Below are positions 33,164 to 41,336 of a stretch of DNA of 64,000 nt, piece after piece. The DNA lies in assembly GCF_003323745.1 (NCBI RefSeq), contig NZ_QOIL01000003.1, forward strand, positions 62,001 to 126,000. The letters run 5' to 3'. The notes beneath the pieces are model-generated. The model was given only the letters and a program-made list of their open reading frames with translations, ran no database searches and was not told the origin of the DNA. Positions within the stretch are counted from its first letter, which is position 1; every line of letters begins with the position of its first letter. A program made the position numbers and the translations under genes. This DNA is from Sphaerisporangium album. GTDB lineage: Bacteria > Actinomycetota > Actinomycetes > Streptosporangiales > Streptosporangiaceae.

Positions 33164-33439
33164 ATGATCGAATGGGACCGCGGGGAGCCCGTCTGGGCCG
33201 AAGACTCGGCGAAGTGGAAGCAGCTCGCCCAAGAACTCCGCGAGCGGATCGAAAGCGGTCGATACCGCTCCAGGAAACGCATCCCCAGCCAGAGGCAGCT
33301 CGAGCAGGAGTTCGGCGTCTCCCGGGACGTGATCCGCCAGGCGGTCGGCCACCTGGTCGCGATGGGAATGCTCAAGATCGACCCAGGAGTCGGCACGTCG
33401 GTGTTGCCACCGGAGAACTGGCGCCTGCCGGAGGAGTAG
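33164..33439 (+). CDS. Short GntR-family regulator (KorSA-like)
   Basis: A 91-aa protein that is almost only the GntR winged helix: KQLAQELRERIESGRYRSR, then IPSQRQLEQEFGVSRDVIRQ and a C-terminal wing (IDPGVGTSVL). It has no effector-binding domain. GntR repressors control transfer genes and limit lethal kil functions in many Streptomyces plasmids and integrative elements, which fits its divergent placement to the transfer operon. There is no evident ribosome-binding site, so the transcript may be leaderless. Confidence 0.85.
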   Translation: MIEWDRGEPVWAEDSAKWKQLAQELRERIESGRYRSRKRIPSQRQLEQEFGVSRDVIRQAVGHLVAMGMLKIDPGVGTSVLPPENWRLPEE

Positions 33440-33441
33440 GT

Positions 33442-33669
33442 TCACGCCGCCACCAACGGATGACAGGCGCCCTGCTGAGCCAGCAGAACGGTCAAGCCGC
33501 CGAGGTCGTCTGCGTCGAGGCTCGCGACGCAGACGCACGCGTTCCGAGTCAGGTGCGCATGGTCGGCGCGTCGATTGATCGCCCACCACCTGCCGCCGGC
33601 GGTCTGGAAGATGTTCCAGTCCACGTAGGCCTCCCGCAGGCTTGCGGCGGGGTCTGCGGCGGGTGACAT
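33442..33669 (-). CDS. Small element protein (75 aa)
   Basis: Starts MSPAADPAASLREAYVDW, then a NIFQTAGGRWWAINRR segment and a cysteine-containing strand pair (ACVCVASLDADDLGGL). ATG 33669 has GAGG at reasonable distance; an in-frame GTG 33684 is also possible. It converges on the GntR gene with 2 bp between stops. Similar small proteins are often found near DUF397/XRE loci. Function unknown. Confidence 0.5.
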   Translation of the reverse strand: MSPAADPAASLREAYVDWNIFQTAGGRWWAINRRADHAHLTRNACVCVASLDADDLGGLTVLLAQQGACHPLVAA

Positions 33670-33703
33670 ACTGATCGACCTCACTAGACGTGGCTCTTGG
33701 GCA

Positions 33704-33732
33704 TACCCATAGTGACGCGCGGCGCGTATAAT
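33704..33732 (+). promoter_or_regulatory. Promoter of the XRE-DUF397 unit
   Basis: A consensus -10 hexamer TATAAT (33727-33732) stands out in an unusually AT-rich stretch upstream of ATG 33795. The -35 position (33704-33709) is poor, so activation or a different spacing is possible. The AT-rich segment continues to about 33775. Confidence 0.45.
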
Positions 33733-33794
33733 TTCAATAGTGAAGTTTGCATATTAGAAATGTCTGGTTTGTCCGTTATCCAGGAAGGGCGGCC

Positions 33795-34628
33795 ATGAGC
33801 TCCGTCCAACTACGCCGACTCAGCCAAGAGCTCGTCCGCCTGCGCAAAGAACGCAAGCTCACGGTGGCGGATGTCACCGAAGCGATGGAGTGGTCGGCTG
33901 GCCGCCTGACCTACTACGAGCTGGCCAAGTGGAAGAAAGCCGACATCGGCACCGTGACCAGGCTCCTGGACTACTACGGCGTGCACGAAGATGATCGGGA
34001 AGCCCTCCTCCACCTGGCCCGAGAAACCAAGGCCAAGGGCTGGTGGGCCGCCTACAAGGACATCTTCCCGGCGTCATACCCCGCCTTCGAGGACGCCGCC
34101 ACGCTCATCCGGGCCTACGAGAGCAACGTCATGCCCGGGCTGCTGCAAACACCGGACTACGTGAAAGCCATCATGCTCGGCGCAGAGCCTGACAGCCCCG
34201 GAATCATCGAACGCAAGATCGAAGCACGGCTTGCCCGCCAGCAGATCCTGCGGCGCGCCGACGCGCCCGAATTCTGGTGCGTCATCGACGAAGCCGCCTT
34301 CCACCGCATGGTGGGCGGGCCCGAGGTGATGCGGGCCCAGATCCGCCACCTGATCGAGATGGCCGCCTGGCCGCGGATCACCATCCAACTCTTGCCCAAC
34401 ACCGTGGGGGCGCACGCGGCAATAGCCGGCGCGTTCTGCATACTGGACTTCGCCTCACAGACAGACCCTCCGTTGGTCTACCTTGAGGCTGCGGTCAGCT
34501 CCTTATTTCTCGAGAACCCCGCCGATGTGCAGAAGTACACGATCATATTCAGCAGGATCATCGAGTCGGCGCTGACCAGCGAAGAGAGTCTCAGCCGCAT
34601 GGCCGAGCTGCAGGATCAACTGAAGTAG
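33795..34628 (+). CDS. XRE-family regulator with DUF5753 domain (Scr1-like)
   Basis: A 277-aa protein: N-terminal HTH (about 5-60: LRRLSQELVRLRKERKLTVA, then MEWSAGRLTYYELAKWKKAD) and DUF5753 domain (about 95-270: YESNVMPGLLQTPDYVKA, RMVGGPEVMRAQIRHLIE, ITIQLLPNTVGAH). ATG 33795 with GGAAGG upstream; a longer frame exists to 33747. The DUF397 partner starts 12 bp downstream. These pairs are treated as antitoxin-like (XRE) and toxin-like (DUF397) in Streptomyces Scr1/Scr2, though physiological roles vary. Confidence 0.9.
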   Translation: MSSVQLRRLSQELVRLRKERKLTVADVTEAMEWSAGRLTYYELAKWKKADIGTVTRLLDYYGVHEDDREALLHLARETKAKGWWAAYKDIFPASYPAFEDAATLIRAYESNVMPGLLQTPDYVKAIMLGAEPDSPGIIERKIEARLARQQILRRADAPEFWCVIDEAAFHRMVGGPEVMRAQIRHLIEMAAWPRITIQLLPNTVGAHAAIAGAFCILDFASQTDPPLVYLEAAVSSLFLENPADVQKYTIIFSRIIESALTSEESLSRMAELQDQLK

Positions 34629-34640
34629 GAAGGCGAGGAA

Positions 34641-34838
34641 ATGGGTCCACGCAACCAGCTCGCCTGGCGCAAGAGCACGTTCAGCACGAACGGCGAAAAT
34701 TGCGTCGAGGTGGCCAAGCTGCCCGATGGCGGCAAGGCAGTCCGGGACTCCAAGGTCCCGACCGGTCCGGTGCTGAGCTTCACCCCCGGCGGGTGGGAGC
34801 AGTTCACGGCCGGCGTCAGGCGCGGCGAGCTTTCCTGA
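34641..34838 (+). CDS. DUF397 protein (Scr2-like), partner of the XRE regulator
   Basis: A 65-aa protein with the whole DUF397 signature: LAWRKSTFS, NCVEVAKLPDG, VRDSKVPTGPVLSFTPGGW and a C-terminal FTAGVRRGEL. ATG 34641 with AGGCGAGG upstream. It forms an operon with the upstream regulator and is followed by a terminator. Confidence 0.9.
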   Translation: MGPRNQLAWRKSTFSTNGENCVEVAKLPDGGKAVRDSKVPTGPVLSFTPGGWEQFTAGVRRGELS

Positions 34839-34856
34839 GCCGCGGTCTCACATGGC

Positions 34857-34891
34857 GACAGCCCCCGGCGGCACGCTGGGGGCTGTCGTTT
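34857..34891 (+). terminator. Rho-independent terminator after DUF397
   Basis: A 10-bp perfect stem, GACAGCCCCC (34857-34866) with GGGGGCTGTC (34878-34887), then GTTTTG. The following 480 bases to 35369 have no gene, only the hairpins listed next. Confidence 0.8.
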
Positions 34892-35146
34892 TGTCCACGC
34901 AGGGCTGATCGTAGGTCGGTTCTGCGGGCGAGTCGAGACTGTACCCAAGACGGTATTGCGTCACGCCAAAATGCTTTCGGACAGACACATAGCGCAATCA
35001 GGCTGGCACAGCCCCAGTCCAGCACTTTTCGCCTCGTTTGGGCCCTAACAATGCGATAATGGCATCAGGAGAGTTACTCTCCGTTCTCACGGCTGCGCGA
35101 CCACGCATCCCAATCGCACACGTCTGGGACCACCAGCGCAGTCGAG

Positions 35147-35244
35147 GGGGCGTGGCCCGGCATCCCCTGCAAGCGGGCCACGCCCCCAGGGCCGCCGCAT
35201 ATGCCGAGGATCCCCTCCCGACAGGGGACGGCGTATGCGGCGGT
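35147..35244. repeat. Two large tandem hairpins near the element's right end
   Basis: First: GGGGGCGTGGCCCG (35147-35160) with CGGGCCACGCCCCC (35175-35188), perfect. Second: CCGCCGCATATGCC (35193-35206) with GGCGTATGCGGCGG (35231-35244), one G-T pair, with an inner TCCCCT/AGGGGA hairpin. They lie in non-coding DNA 150-250 bp from the junction with the chromosome. Confidence 0.55.
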
Positions 35245-35300
35245 CCGTATCAGGAGATATTGCAGGTCCCATCACTGGTTGACAATGCAATTTGTCGGAA

Positions 35301-35326
35301 CGACTTAACGAAGTCGCCGATTTTTT
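35301..35326 (+). terminator. Terminator at the element border
   Basis: CGACTT-AACG-AAGTCG stem-loop (35301-35316) followed by CCGA and six T residues (35321-35326). A wider repeat GGAACGA/TCGTTCC flanks it. It would stop element transcripts before the chromosome. Confidence 0.65.
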
Positions 35327-35369
35327 CACTCGTTCCAACGCTTCTGCCAGCGCACCCTCTGCTACCTGC

Positions 35370-36185
35370 CTAAACGTCAACTTGCGGTACAGAGAGTTTT
35401 TTGGTCAGGTAGGTGGTGTAGGTGTAGTACGCCACCGTGCCGCCCATCGTCAGCGCCATGACCAGGGCGAACTCGCGCTTGTGCTCCAGCAGCAGCCGGA
35501 TCGTCCCGCGCCGCCCCTCCCCGCTCTCCTCCTCGTACGCCTCGGTCTCCAGCAGGCCGCGCCGGATGTAGAAGACGACGGCGGCCCCGGCCGCGCCGAC
35601 GACGAACGGGACGCGCCAGCCCCACGAGTGCAGCGCGTCGTCGCTCAGCGTGCGCTGGAGGACCATCAGCAGGCCGAGGCCGATGAGCTGGCCGATGGTC
35701 ATGGAGACGTACTGGAAGCTGGAGGAGAACCCGCGCCTGCGCGGGTGGGACGCCTCGGTGAGGTAGGTCGCGCTCGCCGCGTACTCACCGCCCACCGACA
35801 GGCCCTGGAGCATCCGCGCGACGAGCAGCACGACGGCCCCGAAGTACCCCACCTGCGCGTACGTCGGGGCGACGGCGATGAGCAGCGCGCTCACCGACAT
35901 GAGCGTGACGGTGAGCGCGAGCGCGGCCTTGCGTCCCTTGCGGTCGGCGTACCGCCCGAGCAGCCATCCGCCGACCGGCCGCATGAAGAACCCGACCGCG
36001 AAGATGCCCGCCGTGTTCAGCAACTGCGCCGTGGCGTTCCCGTCGGGAAAGAACGCGGCCGCGAAGTACGTGGCGAAGCTCGCGTACGCGAACCAGTCGT
36101 ACCACTCGACCATGTTCCCGATGGACCCGCCGACCACCGCCTTCCATGGCGTACGCGGCACGGGGACGCCAGGGGCGACGGCCAT
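35370..36185 (-). pseudogene. MHS-family MFS transporter, C-terminus lost at the element junction
   Basis: Starts at ATG 36185 (GAGGAGGG upstream) and reads 271 residues of a metabolite:H+ symporter: WKAVVGGSIGNMVEWYDWFA, the RYADRKGRKAAL loop motif between helices 2 and 3, GLSVGGEYAASATYL and the mid-loop SHPRRRGFSS. Family members have about 430-450 residues and 12 helices; here the coding sequence ends after YYTYTTYLTK with seven foreign residues and a TAG. The missing third should lie beyond the element's left end. It is likely non-functional unless the element excises. Confidence 0.85.
35392..35412. other. Inferred right attachment-site junction (attR region)
   Basis: The transporter reading frame keeps family sequence up to YLTK and becomes unrelated after the AAAAAA codon pair (around 35398-35405, read leftward), so the crossover lies in or next to this interval. 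The exact core cannot be defined without the left junction. Confidence 0.55.
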
Positions 36186-36345
36186 GGGGCCCTCCTCACC
36201 GGGAGACGACCAGCTCACCGCCGGCACCTCTACCCAGGACGGCCGCCCCGCAACAGCCGGCTCGCCGGCTTTCTCACCGGCGAACCCGACTCTTCGCCAA
36301 GATCGATGTCACCACTGTCCACTTATATCGGGGTATTTCGCACCA

Positions 36346-38670
36346 CTACCCCGCGGGGAGAAGGTCGTCGGGGTTCTGGTGGAGGGGGCGCGCCGTCGTG
36401 GTGAGGGTGGGTGGGAGGTTGGTGAGGGTGGCGTGGCCTGTCCTGTCGACTTCGGCGGTGATCTCGGTGCCGGCCACCCTGAAGCCTCGGGCGGTGAGGG
36501 CGCCGAGGGGCGCGCCTGCCAAGGGCCGTAGGGAGACGGTGCCGGCGGGGACGTCGGGGTGGAGGCCGAGGGCCGCGTGGACGATCGTGACGGCGGCGGC
36601 GGCCGACCACGCCTGCGGGCGGCAGGCGGCGGGGTAGGGGACGGGACGGACCACGGCGTCACGGGCGTCGCCGGAGAACAGCTCGGGGAGCCGGTAGTCG
36701 AAGGACTCGGCGGCGGCGAGCAGGCCCTCCGCCAGGCGGGCGGCCTCGGCGCCGAACCCGGCGCGGGCGAGGCCCGCGATCACGATGGCCGTGTCGTGCG
36801 CCCAGATCGAGCCGCAGTGGTAGGACAGCGGGCTGAAGCCGCCATCGCCCGAGGACATCGTGCGCACGCCGAAGCCCTCGGCCATCGCGGGCGAGCCCAG
36901 CAGGGCGGCGACGGCGGCCGACTCCTGCGCCGACAGCAGCCCGGTGCCGAGCAGGTGGCCGATGTTGCTGGTCAGCGCGTCGACCGGACGCTTGTCGCGG
37001 TCGAGGGCCAGGGCCGGGTGTGCGCCGTGCGGGCCGTCGACCCAGAAGCGCGCACGGAACCGCTCGGCGAGCCCCTGGGCGTACTCGCGCCAACGATCCG
37101 TGCCGGGCCGCCCGAAGGCCGAGAGCAGCGCCGCCGCGTTCACGGCCGCCTCGTACGCGTACCCCTGCACCTCGGCCAGCGCGATCGGGGCCTCGGCGCG
37201 GCGGCCGTCGCGGAAGCGGACGGAGTCGCCGGAGTCCTTCCACCCCTGGTTGGCGAGGCCGTGCCCGTTCGTGTCGATGTACTCCAGAAAGCCGTCGCGG
37301 TCGGCGTCGGCGTCGCCCGCGAGCCATTCGAGGGCGGCCTCCATGGCCGGGAGCAGCGCGGCGACCTCGTCCTCGGGCATGCCCCAGCGCCAGGCGTCGT
37401 GCAGGAGGCTGATCCACAGCGGGGTGGCGTCGATGGTGCCGTAGTAGGCGGCGGGGAGGCGCAGGCCGTTCCCGGACAGGACGACATCGTGCCGCCGCAG
37501 CTCGTGCATGATCTTGCCGGGGTCCTCGCCGGACCCGGGGTCGCTGCGGACGCCCTGGCGGCGGGCGAGGACGCGCAGCGTGCCGGCGGCGAGGTCGGTG
37601 CCGAGGGGAAGCAGCATGCGGGCGGCCCAGATGCTGTCCCGGCCGAACAACGTGAGGAACCAGGGGACGCCCGCGCCGAGGAAGGTGTCGCGCGGGGCGC
37701 CGGTCTCGGCCAGGCGCAGCGAGCGCAGGTCGTCCAGCGACCGGTCGAACAGGCGGGTCAGGCGGTGGTCGTCGGCGGTGACCCGCGCGGCGCCCCACTC
37801 GACGGGGCGGGCAGGGGTGGTGACGACGGCCCTGGGGTCGTCGACCTCGACCTGCCAGCGCAGGGTGGTCCGGCCGCGCGGGGGGAGGGTGATCTCCCAG
37901 CGCAGGCGGGGGGCGCGGATGTCGGCGTGGGCGTCGTCGCCGGTCGCGGTGACGCGGACGTCGTCCTCGGACTCCCACGCGAGGCAGCCGGGGCGGTCAG
38001 TCCAGGCCGGGAACGGGGAGGCGCCGCCGCCGGACTTCACCGTCTCGATCGGCGCGAAGTCGCAGCGCAGGTCGAGGGTGACGGTCGTGGTCACGGGGGT
38101 GTCGGCGGACGAGACGATGTCGATGGTCTCGGTCATGCCCTCGGCCGTGACGTGGCGGGAGCGGTCCACGCGCACCGTGGGGTCGGGGCCGGGGTCGCCG
38201 AGCCAGCGGGGCAGGACGACGAACCGGGCGCCGCCGGGGCCGGTGAGGGCGTGGCCGATCGGCTCGGGTTCGCGGCCGTCCAGCAGGAGCGTGGCCTCGG
38301 ACAGCACGCGGACGTCGGCGTGGAACAGTCCCTGCACGCCGCCGGGGCGGATCTGACCGTCGGCGCCGCTCAGCGCGCTGGTGGGGGCGAGCACGGCGAC
38401 GACCAGATCGTGCAGCAGGGGCTGGTAGCGGCGCGGGGCCTCGTCGGCGCCGGGGACGACGTCGGAGGCGGCGCCACGCGAGGTCTCGGCGCCGGTGTCG
38501 TGGGCGGCCTCGGAGGCGGTGTCACCCAGGGGGCCGGGAGCGGTTCCGGGCATGGGCGCCCGGCCCTCGCGGTGCCCGTCCGGGACGGCGGGGGCGGGGA
38601 GAGGAGACTCGGAGGCGGACGAGAGGTCTGCCACGCCGGCGGGTTCGGGGGTCACTGCGTCGTCGAACAC
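36346..38670 (-). CDS. Glycogen-debranching-type amylo-alpha-1,6-glucosidase family protein
   Basis: A 774-aa protein. After a disordered acidic N-terminus (about 1-75), residues 80-290 match the bacterial glycogen-debranching N-terminal domain (RYQPLLHDLVVAVLAPTSAL, VQGLFHADVRVLSEATL). The remainder is an (alpha/alpha)6 barrel of glycosidase clan type: PWFLTLFGRDSIWAARMLLP, then GFLEYIDTNGHGLANQGWKD and PLSYHCGSIWAHDTAI. GTG 38670 with GGAGG upstream. Divergent from a LacI gene and near a sugar importer, it probably acts on imported alpha-glucan or related oligosaccharides; there is no signal peptide. Exact substrate unknown. Confidence 0.85.
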   Translation of the reverse strand: MFDDAVTPEPAGVADLSSASESPLPAPAVPDGHREGRAPMPGTAPGPLGDTASEAAHDTGAETSRGAASDVVPGADEAPRRYQPLLHDLVVAVLAPTSALSGADGQIRPGGVQGLFHADVRVLSEATLLLDGREPEPIGHALTGPGGARFVVLPRWLGDPGPDPTVRVDRSRHVTAEGMTETIDIVSSADTPVTTTVTLDLRCDFAPIETVKSGGGASPFPAWTDRPGCLAWESEDDVRVTATGDDAHADIRAPRLRWEITLPPRGRTTLRWQVEVDDPRAVVTTPARPVEWGAARVTADDHRLTRLFDRSLDDLRSLRLAETGAPRDTFLGAGVPWFLTLFGRDSIWAARMLLPLGTDLAAGTLRVLARRQGVRSDPGSGEDPGKIMHELRRHDVVLSGNGLRLPAAYYGTIDATPLWISLLHDAWRWGMPEDEVAALLPAMEAALEWLAGDADADRDGFLEYIDTNGHGLANQGWKDSGDSVRFRDGRRAEAPIALAEVQGYAYEAAVNAAALLSAFGRPGTDRWREYAQGLAERFRARFWVDGPHGAHPALALDRDKRPVDALTSNIGHLLGTGLLSAQESAAVAALLGSPAMAEGFGVRTMSSGDGGFSPLSYHCGSIWAHDTAIVIAGLARAGFGAEAARLAEGLLAAAESFDYRLPELFSGDARDAVVRPVPYPAACRPQAWSAAAAVTIVHAALGLHPDVPAGTVSLRPLAGAPLGALTARGFRVAGTEITAEVDRTGHATLTNLPPTLTTTARPLHQNPDDLLPAG

Positions 38671-38773
38671 CGATGGGCCTCCGGGGGAGAACAGTGGGGG
38701 TACGTGGGGGACGTCATTGCGATACGGCCGGTGACATGACCGTCGCGTGCGGCTCGCGAAACATGCTCTTTAC

Positions 38774-38815
38774 TTGAACGATCCAATCGTGCCATAGTCC
38801 GTCTTGAACGATCAA
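38774..38815. promoter_or_regulatory. Paired LacI-type operators in the divergent promoter region
   Basis: TTGAACGATCCAA (38774-38786) and TTGAACGATCAA (38804-38815) are near-identical, each with TTG(A)..(T)CAA dyad symmetry, and spaced exactly 30 bp (about three turns). They lie just upstream of the LacI gene (ATG 38832) and in front of the divergent debranching gene. Autoregulation and control of both genes is likely. Confidence 0.6.
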
Positions 38816-38831
38816 ATCTTGAAAGGTGCCC

Positions 38832-39950
38832 ATGGCCGAGAAGGTCACGATCGCCGATGTCGCGCGGTACGCCAACGTCTCGCGGCAGACGGTGTCGAAC
38901 GTGCTGAACTCCCCGGAGGTGGTCCGCGAGGAGACCCGCCGCCGCGTCCGGGAGGCCGTCAGGGTGCTCGGATACCGCGCGAGCCAGGCGGCCCGCCAGA
39001 TGCGCACCGGGCGTTCGCGCCTGATCGCGGCGCGCATCGAGCCCGCGCAGCAGGACGGCATCAACGGCTCGGTCTTCGACCGGTTCCTGCACGGCCTCAC
39101 CGAGTCGGCCGCCAGGGCCGGGTACCGGGTGCTGCTGTACACGGCGGACGACCATGACGCCGAGCTCGCGACGTTCGACGACCTGCTCGGCGTGTACGTG
39201 CCGGACGCCTTCGTCCTGACCAGCACCGACTACGGCGACCCGCGCGCGGCCTGGCTCCTGGAGCAGCGCATCCCGTTCGTCACGTTCGGCCGGCCGTGGG
39301 GCGTGCCGCCCGACCAGAAGTACCCGTGGGTCGACGTGGACGGCGCCGCCGGCACGGCCACGGCGACCCGCCACCTGCTCGCGGCCGGGCACCGGCGCAT
39401 CGCCTTCCTCGGCTGGCCAGAGGGCTCCGGTGTCGGCGACGACCGCAGGTCGGGCTGGGCACGTACCCTCGCCGAGGCGGGGATCGGCCCGGACGAGCTG
39501 TCGGAGCTGGACCACCGCACCGAGGACGGCGTACCGGAAGGGGCGGCGGCGGTCACGGCGCTGCTGGCCGCCGGGCGGCCGGTGACCGCGGTGGTCTGCG
39601 TCAGCGACTCGCTGGCGATCGGCGCGCTCCAGGCCGGGGGCGACGTCGCGGTGATCGGCTTCGACGACACGCCCGTGGCGCGGGCGGTCGGGCTGACGAG
39701 CGTCAGCCAGCCGCTGGGCGAGGCGGCCGCGCGCTGCGTCGCCCTGCTCACCGACATGCTCGACGGTGACGCCGCCCGCCGCCGATCCCACGGCGACGCG
39801 GCCCCGCCGGACGACGACACCGGCGCGCCGGCGAACACCTCAGTGAACCAGGGTGCCGGGGCTCGGGGACCCTCGCGCACCACCACCTCGGGCGACTCAC
39901 CCGCACACGTCCTGCTGGAACCCACGCTGGTCCACCGGAGGTCGGCGTGA
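38832..39950 (+). CDS. LacI-family transcriptional regulator of the sugar locus
   Basis: A 372-aa repressor: HTH with hinge (about 3-60: VTIADVARYANVSRQTVSNV, GYRASQAARQMRTGRS) and a periplasmic-binding-like sensor domain (about 63-300: FDDLLGVYVPDAFVLTSTDY, TRHLLAAGHRRIAFLG, CVSDSLAIGALQAGGD). A stretch of about 45 low-complexity residues (Ala/Pro/Asp/Thr) interrupts the C-terminus before the usual LLEPTLVHRRS ending. ATG 38832 fits AAAGG at 38822-38826. The importer genes follow on the same strand. Confidence 0.92.
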   Translation: MAEKVTIADVARYANVSRQTVSNVLNSPEVVREETRRRVREAVRVLGYRASQAARQMRTGRSRLIAARIEPAQQDGINGSVFDRFLHGLTESAARAGYRVLLYTADDHDAELATFDDLLGVYVPDAFVLTSTDYGDPRAAWLLEQRIPFVTFGRPWGVPPDQKYPWVDVDGAAGTATATRHLLAAGHRRIAFLGWPEGSGVGDDRRSGWARTLAEAGIGPDELSELDHRTEDGVPEGAAAVTALLAAGRPVTAVVCVSDSLAIGALQAGGDVAVIGFDDTPVARAVGLTSVSQPLGEAAARCVALLTDMLDGDAARRRSHGDAAPPDDDTGAPANTSVNQGAGARGPSRTTTSGDSPAHVLLEPTLVHRRSA

Positions 39951-39999
39951 GCGCCCCGAGGTTCTCCCCCATCACCATCGCGAAGATCAGGAAAGCACG

Positions 40000-41253
40000 A
40001 TGATGCGCGGTTACCTCCGGACGGCGGCGCTGGCAGCGGCCGCCTGCGGCACCCTTCTCACCTCGGCCGCCTGCGGCAGCGGGTTCGACGACAGCGCCGG
40101 CCAGAGCGCCTCCGCCCCGCAGAGCAGCGGGCCGGCGTCCTTGCAGATCCTCATCGGCTCGTCCGGTGACGCCGAGACCACGGCCGTGCGCGACGCGGCG
40201 GCCGCGTGGTCCACGGCCAGCGGCAACACCGCCACCGTCACGCCCGCGCAGGACCTCACCCAGCAGCTCGGCCAGGCGTTCGCCGGGAGCAACCCGCCCG
40301 ACGTGTTCTACGTGGACGCCTCGCGCTTCGCCGACTACGCGAGCGTCGGCGCGCTGGAGCCGTACGGCGACAAGATCTCGCAGCCGACGGACTTCTACGA
40401 GTCGCTGCGGACCGCGTTCACCCGCGACGGCAAGTTCTACTGCGTGCCGAAGGACTTCTCCACGCTGGCACTGATCGTCAACGACGACCTGTGGAAGAAG
40501 GCGGGCCTCGGCGAGGCGGACGTGCCGACGACCTGGGACCAGCTCACCGAGGTGTCCAAGAAGATCAAGGCCAAGGGCCTGGTGCCGCTGGCTCTCGGGG
40601 ACACCCGTGACCGCATGGGCGCCTTCATGGTCGAGGCCGGCGGCTGGATCACCAGCCCCGACGGCAAGCAGGCCACCGCCGACAGCCCCGAGAACGTCCA
40701 GGCCCTCGAATACGTGAAGTCCCTGCTCAAGGAGGGCCTGGCCAAGACCCCCAAGCAGCTCGACGCGGGCTGGGGCGGCGAGGCGTTCGGCAAGGCGAAG
40801 GCCGCCATGACCATCGAGGGCAACTGGATCAAGGGCGCCATCAAGGCCGACTATCCGGACGTGAAGTACACCGCGCACGAGCTGCCCGCGGGCCCGAAGG
40901 GCAAGGGCACCCTCTCCTTCACCAACTGCTGGGGCATCGCGGCCAAGAGCAAGCACAAGGAGCAGGCGATCTCCTTCGTCGAGGCGATGACGAAGGCCGA
41001 CCAGCAGATGGCGTTCGCCCGCGCGTTCGGCGTGATGCCGTCCCGGCAGTCGGCCAAGGAGGCCTTCGCCCAGGCGTTCCCCGAGGACGTCCCGTTCGTG
41101 GACGGCGCCGCCTACGCGCAGGGCCCGGTGAACGCCCCCAAGATGGACAGCGTCCTGGCGGACTTCGACGCCGGCCTGCAGAACCTGACGACCACGGACC
41201 CGAAGACGCTCCTGGCGCGTCTGCAGAAGAACACCGAGAGCGCCCTCGGCTGA
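40000..41253 (+). CDS. Sugar ABC transporter substrate-binding lipoprotein
   Basis: A 417-aa family 1 extracellular binding protein: signal peptide with lipobox LTSAACGS, then SLQILIGSSGDAETTAVRDA, a QQLGQAFAGSNPPDVFYVDA motif, a DGKFYCVPKDFSTLALIVND segment and WGIAAKSKHKEQA near the end. It would present an oligosaccharide to the two permeases downstream. ATG 40000 (a second ATG is adjacent), AGGAAAG upstream. Confidence 0.92.
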   Translation: MMRGYLRTAALAAAACGTLLTSAACGSGFDDSAGQSASAPQSSGPASLQILIGSSGDAETTAVRDAAAAWSTASGNTATVTPAQDLTQQLGQAFAGSNPPDVFYVDASRFADYASVGALEPYGDKISQPTDFYESLRTAFTRDGKFYCVPKDFSTLALIVNDDLWKKAGLGEADVPTTWDQLTEVSKKIKAKGLVPLALGDTRDRMGAFMVEAGGWITSPDGKQATADSPENVQALEYVKSLLKEGLAKTPKQLDAGWGGEAFGKAKAAMTIEGNWIKGAIKADYPDVKYTAHELPAGPKGKGTLSFTNCWGIAAKSKHKEQAISFVEAMTKADQQMAFARAFGVMPSRQSAKEAFAQAFPEDVPFVDGAAYAQGPVNAPKMDSVLADFDAGLQNLTTTDPKTLLARLQKNTESALG

Positions 41254-41264
41254 GGCCCGCACCG

Positions 41265-41307
41265 CGCGCCCGTCCCCGCCGGCCCGGCGAGGCGGGGACG
41301 GGGCGCG
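41265..41307 (+). promoter_or_regulatory. Intercistronic hairpin between binding protein and permease
   Basis: CGCGCCCGTCCCCGCC (41265-41280) pairs with 41291-41307 with one bulged G. Hairpins here commonly protect or terminate the binding-protein part of the mRNA, giving more binding protein than permease. Confidence 0.55.
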
Positions 41308-41336
41308 GGCACGCCCATCGGAAGGAGGGAGCGAAG

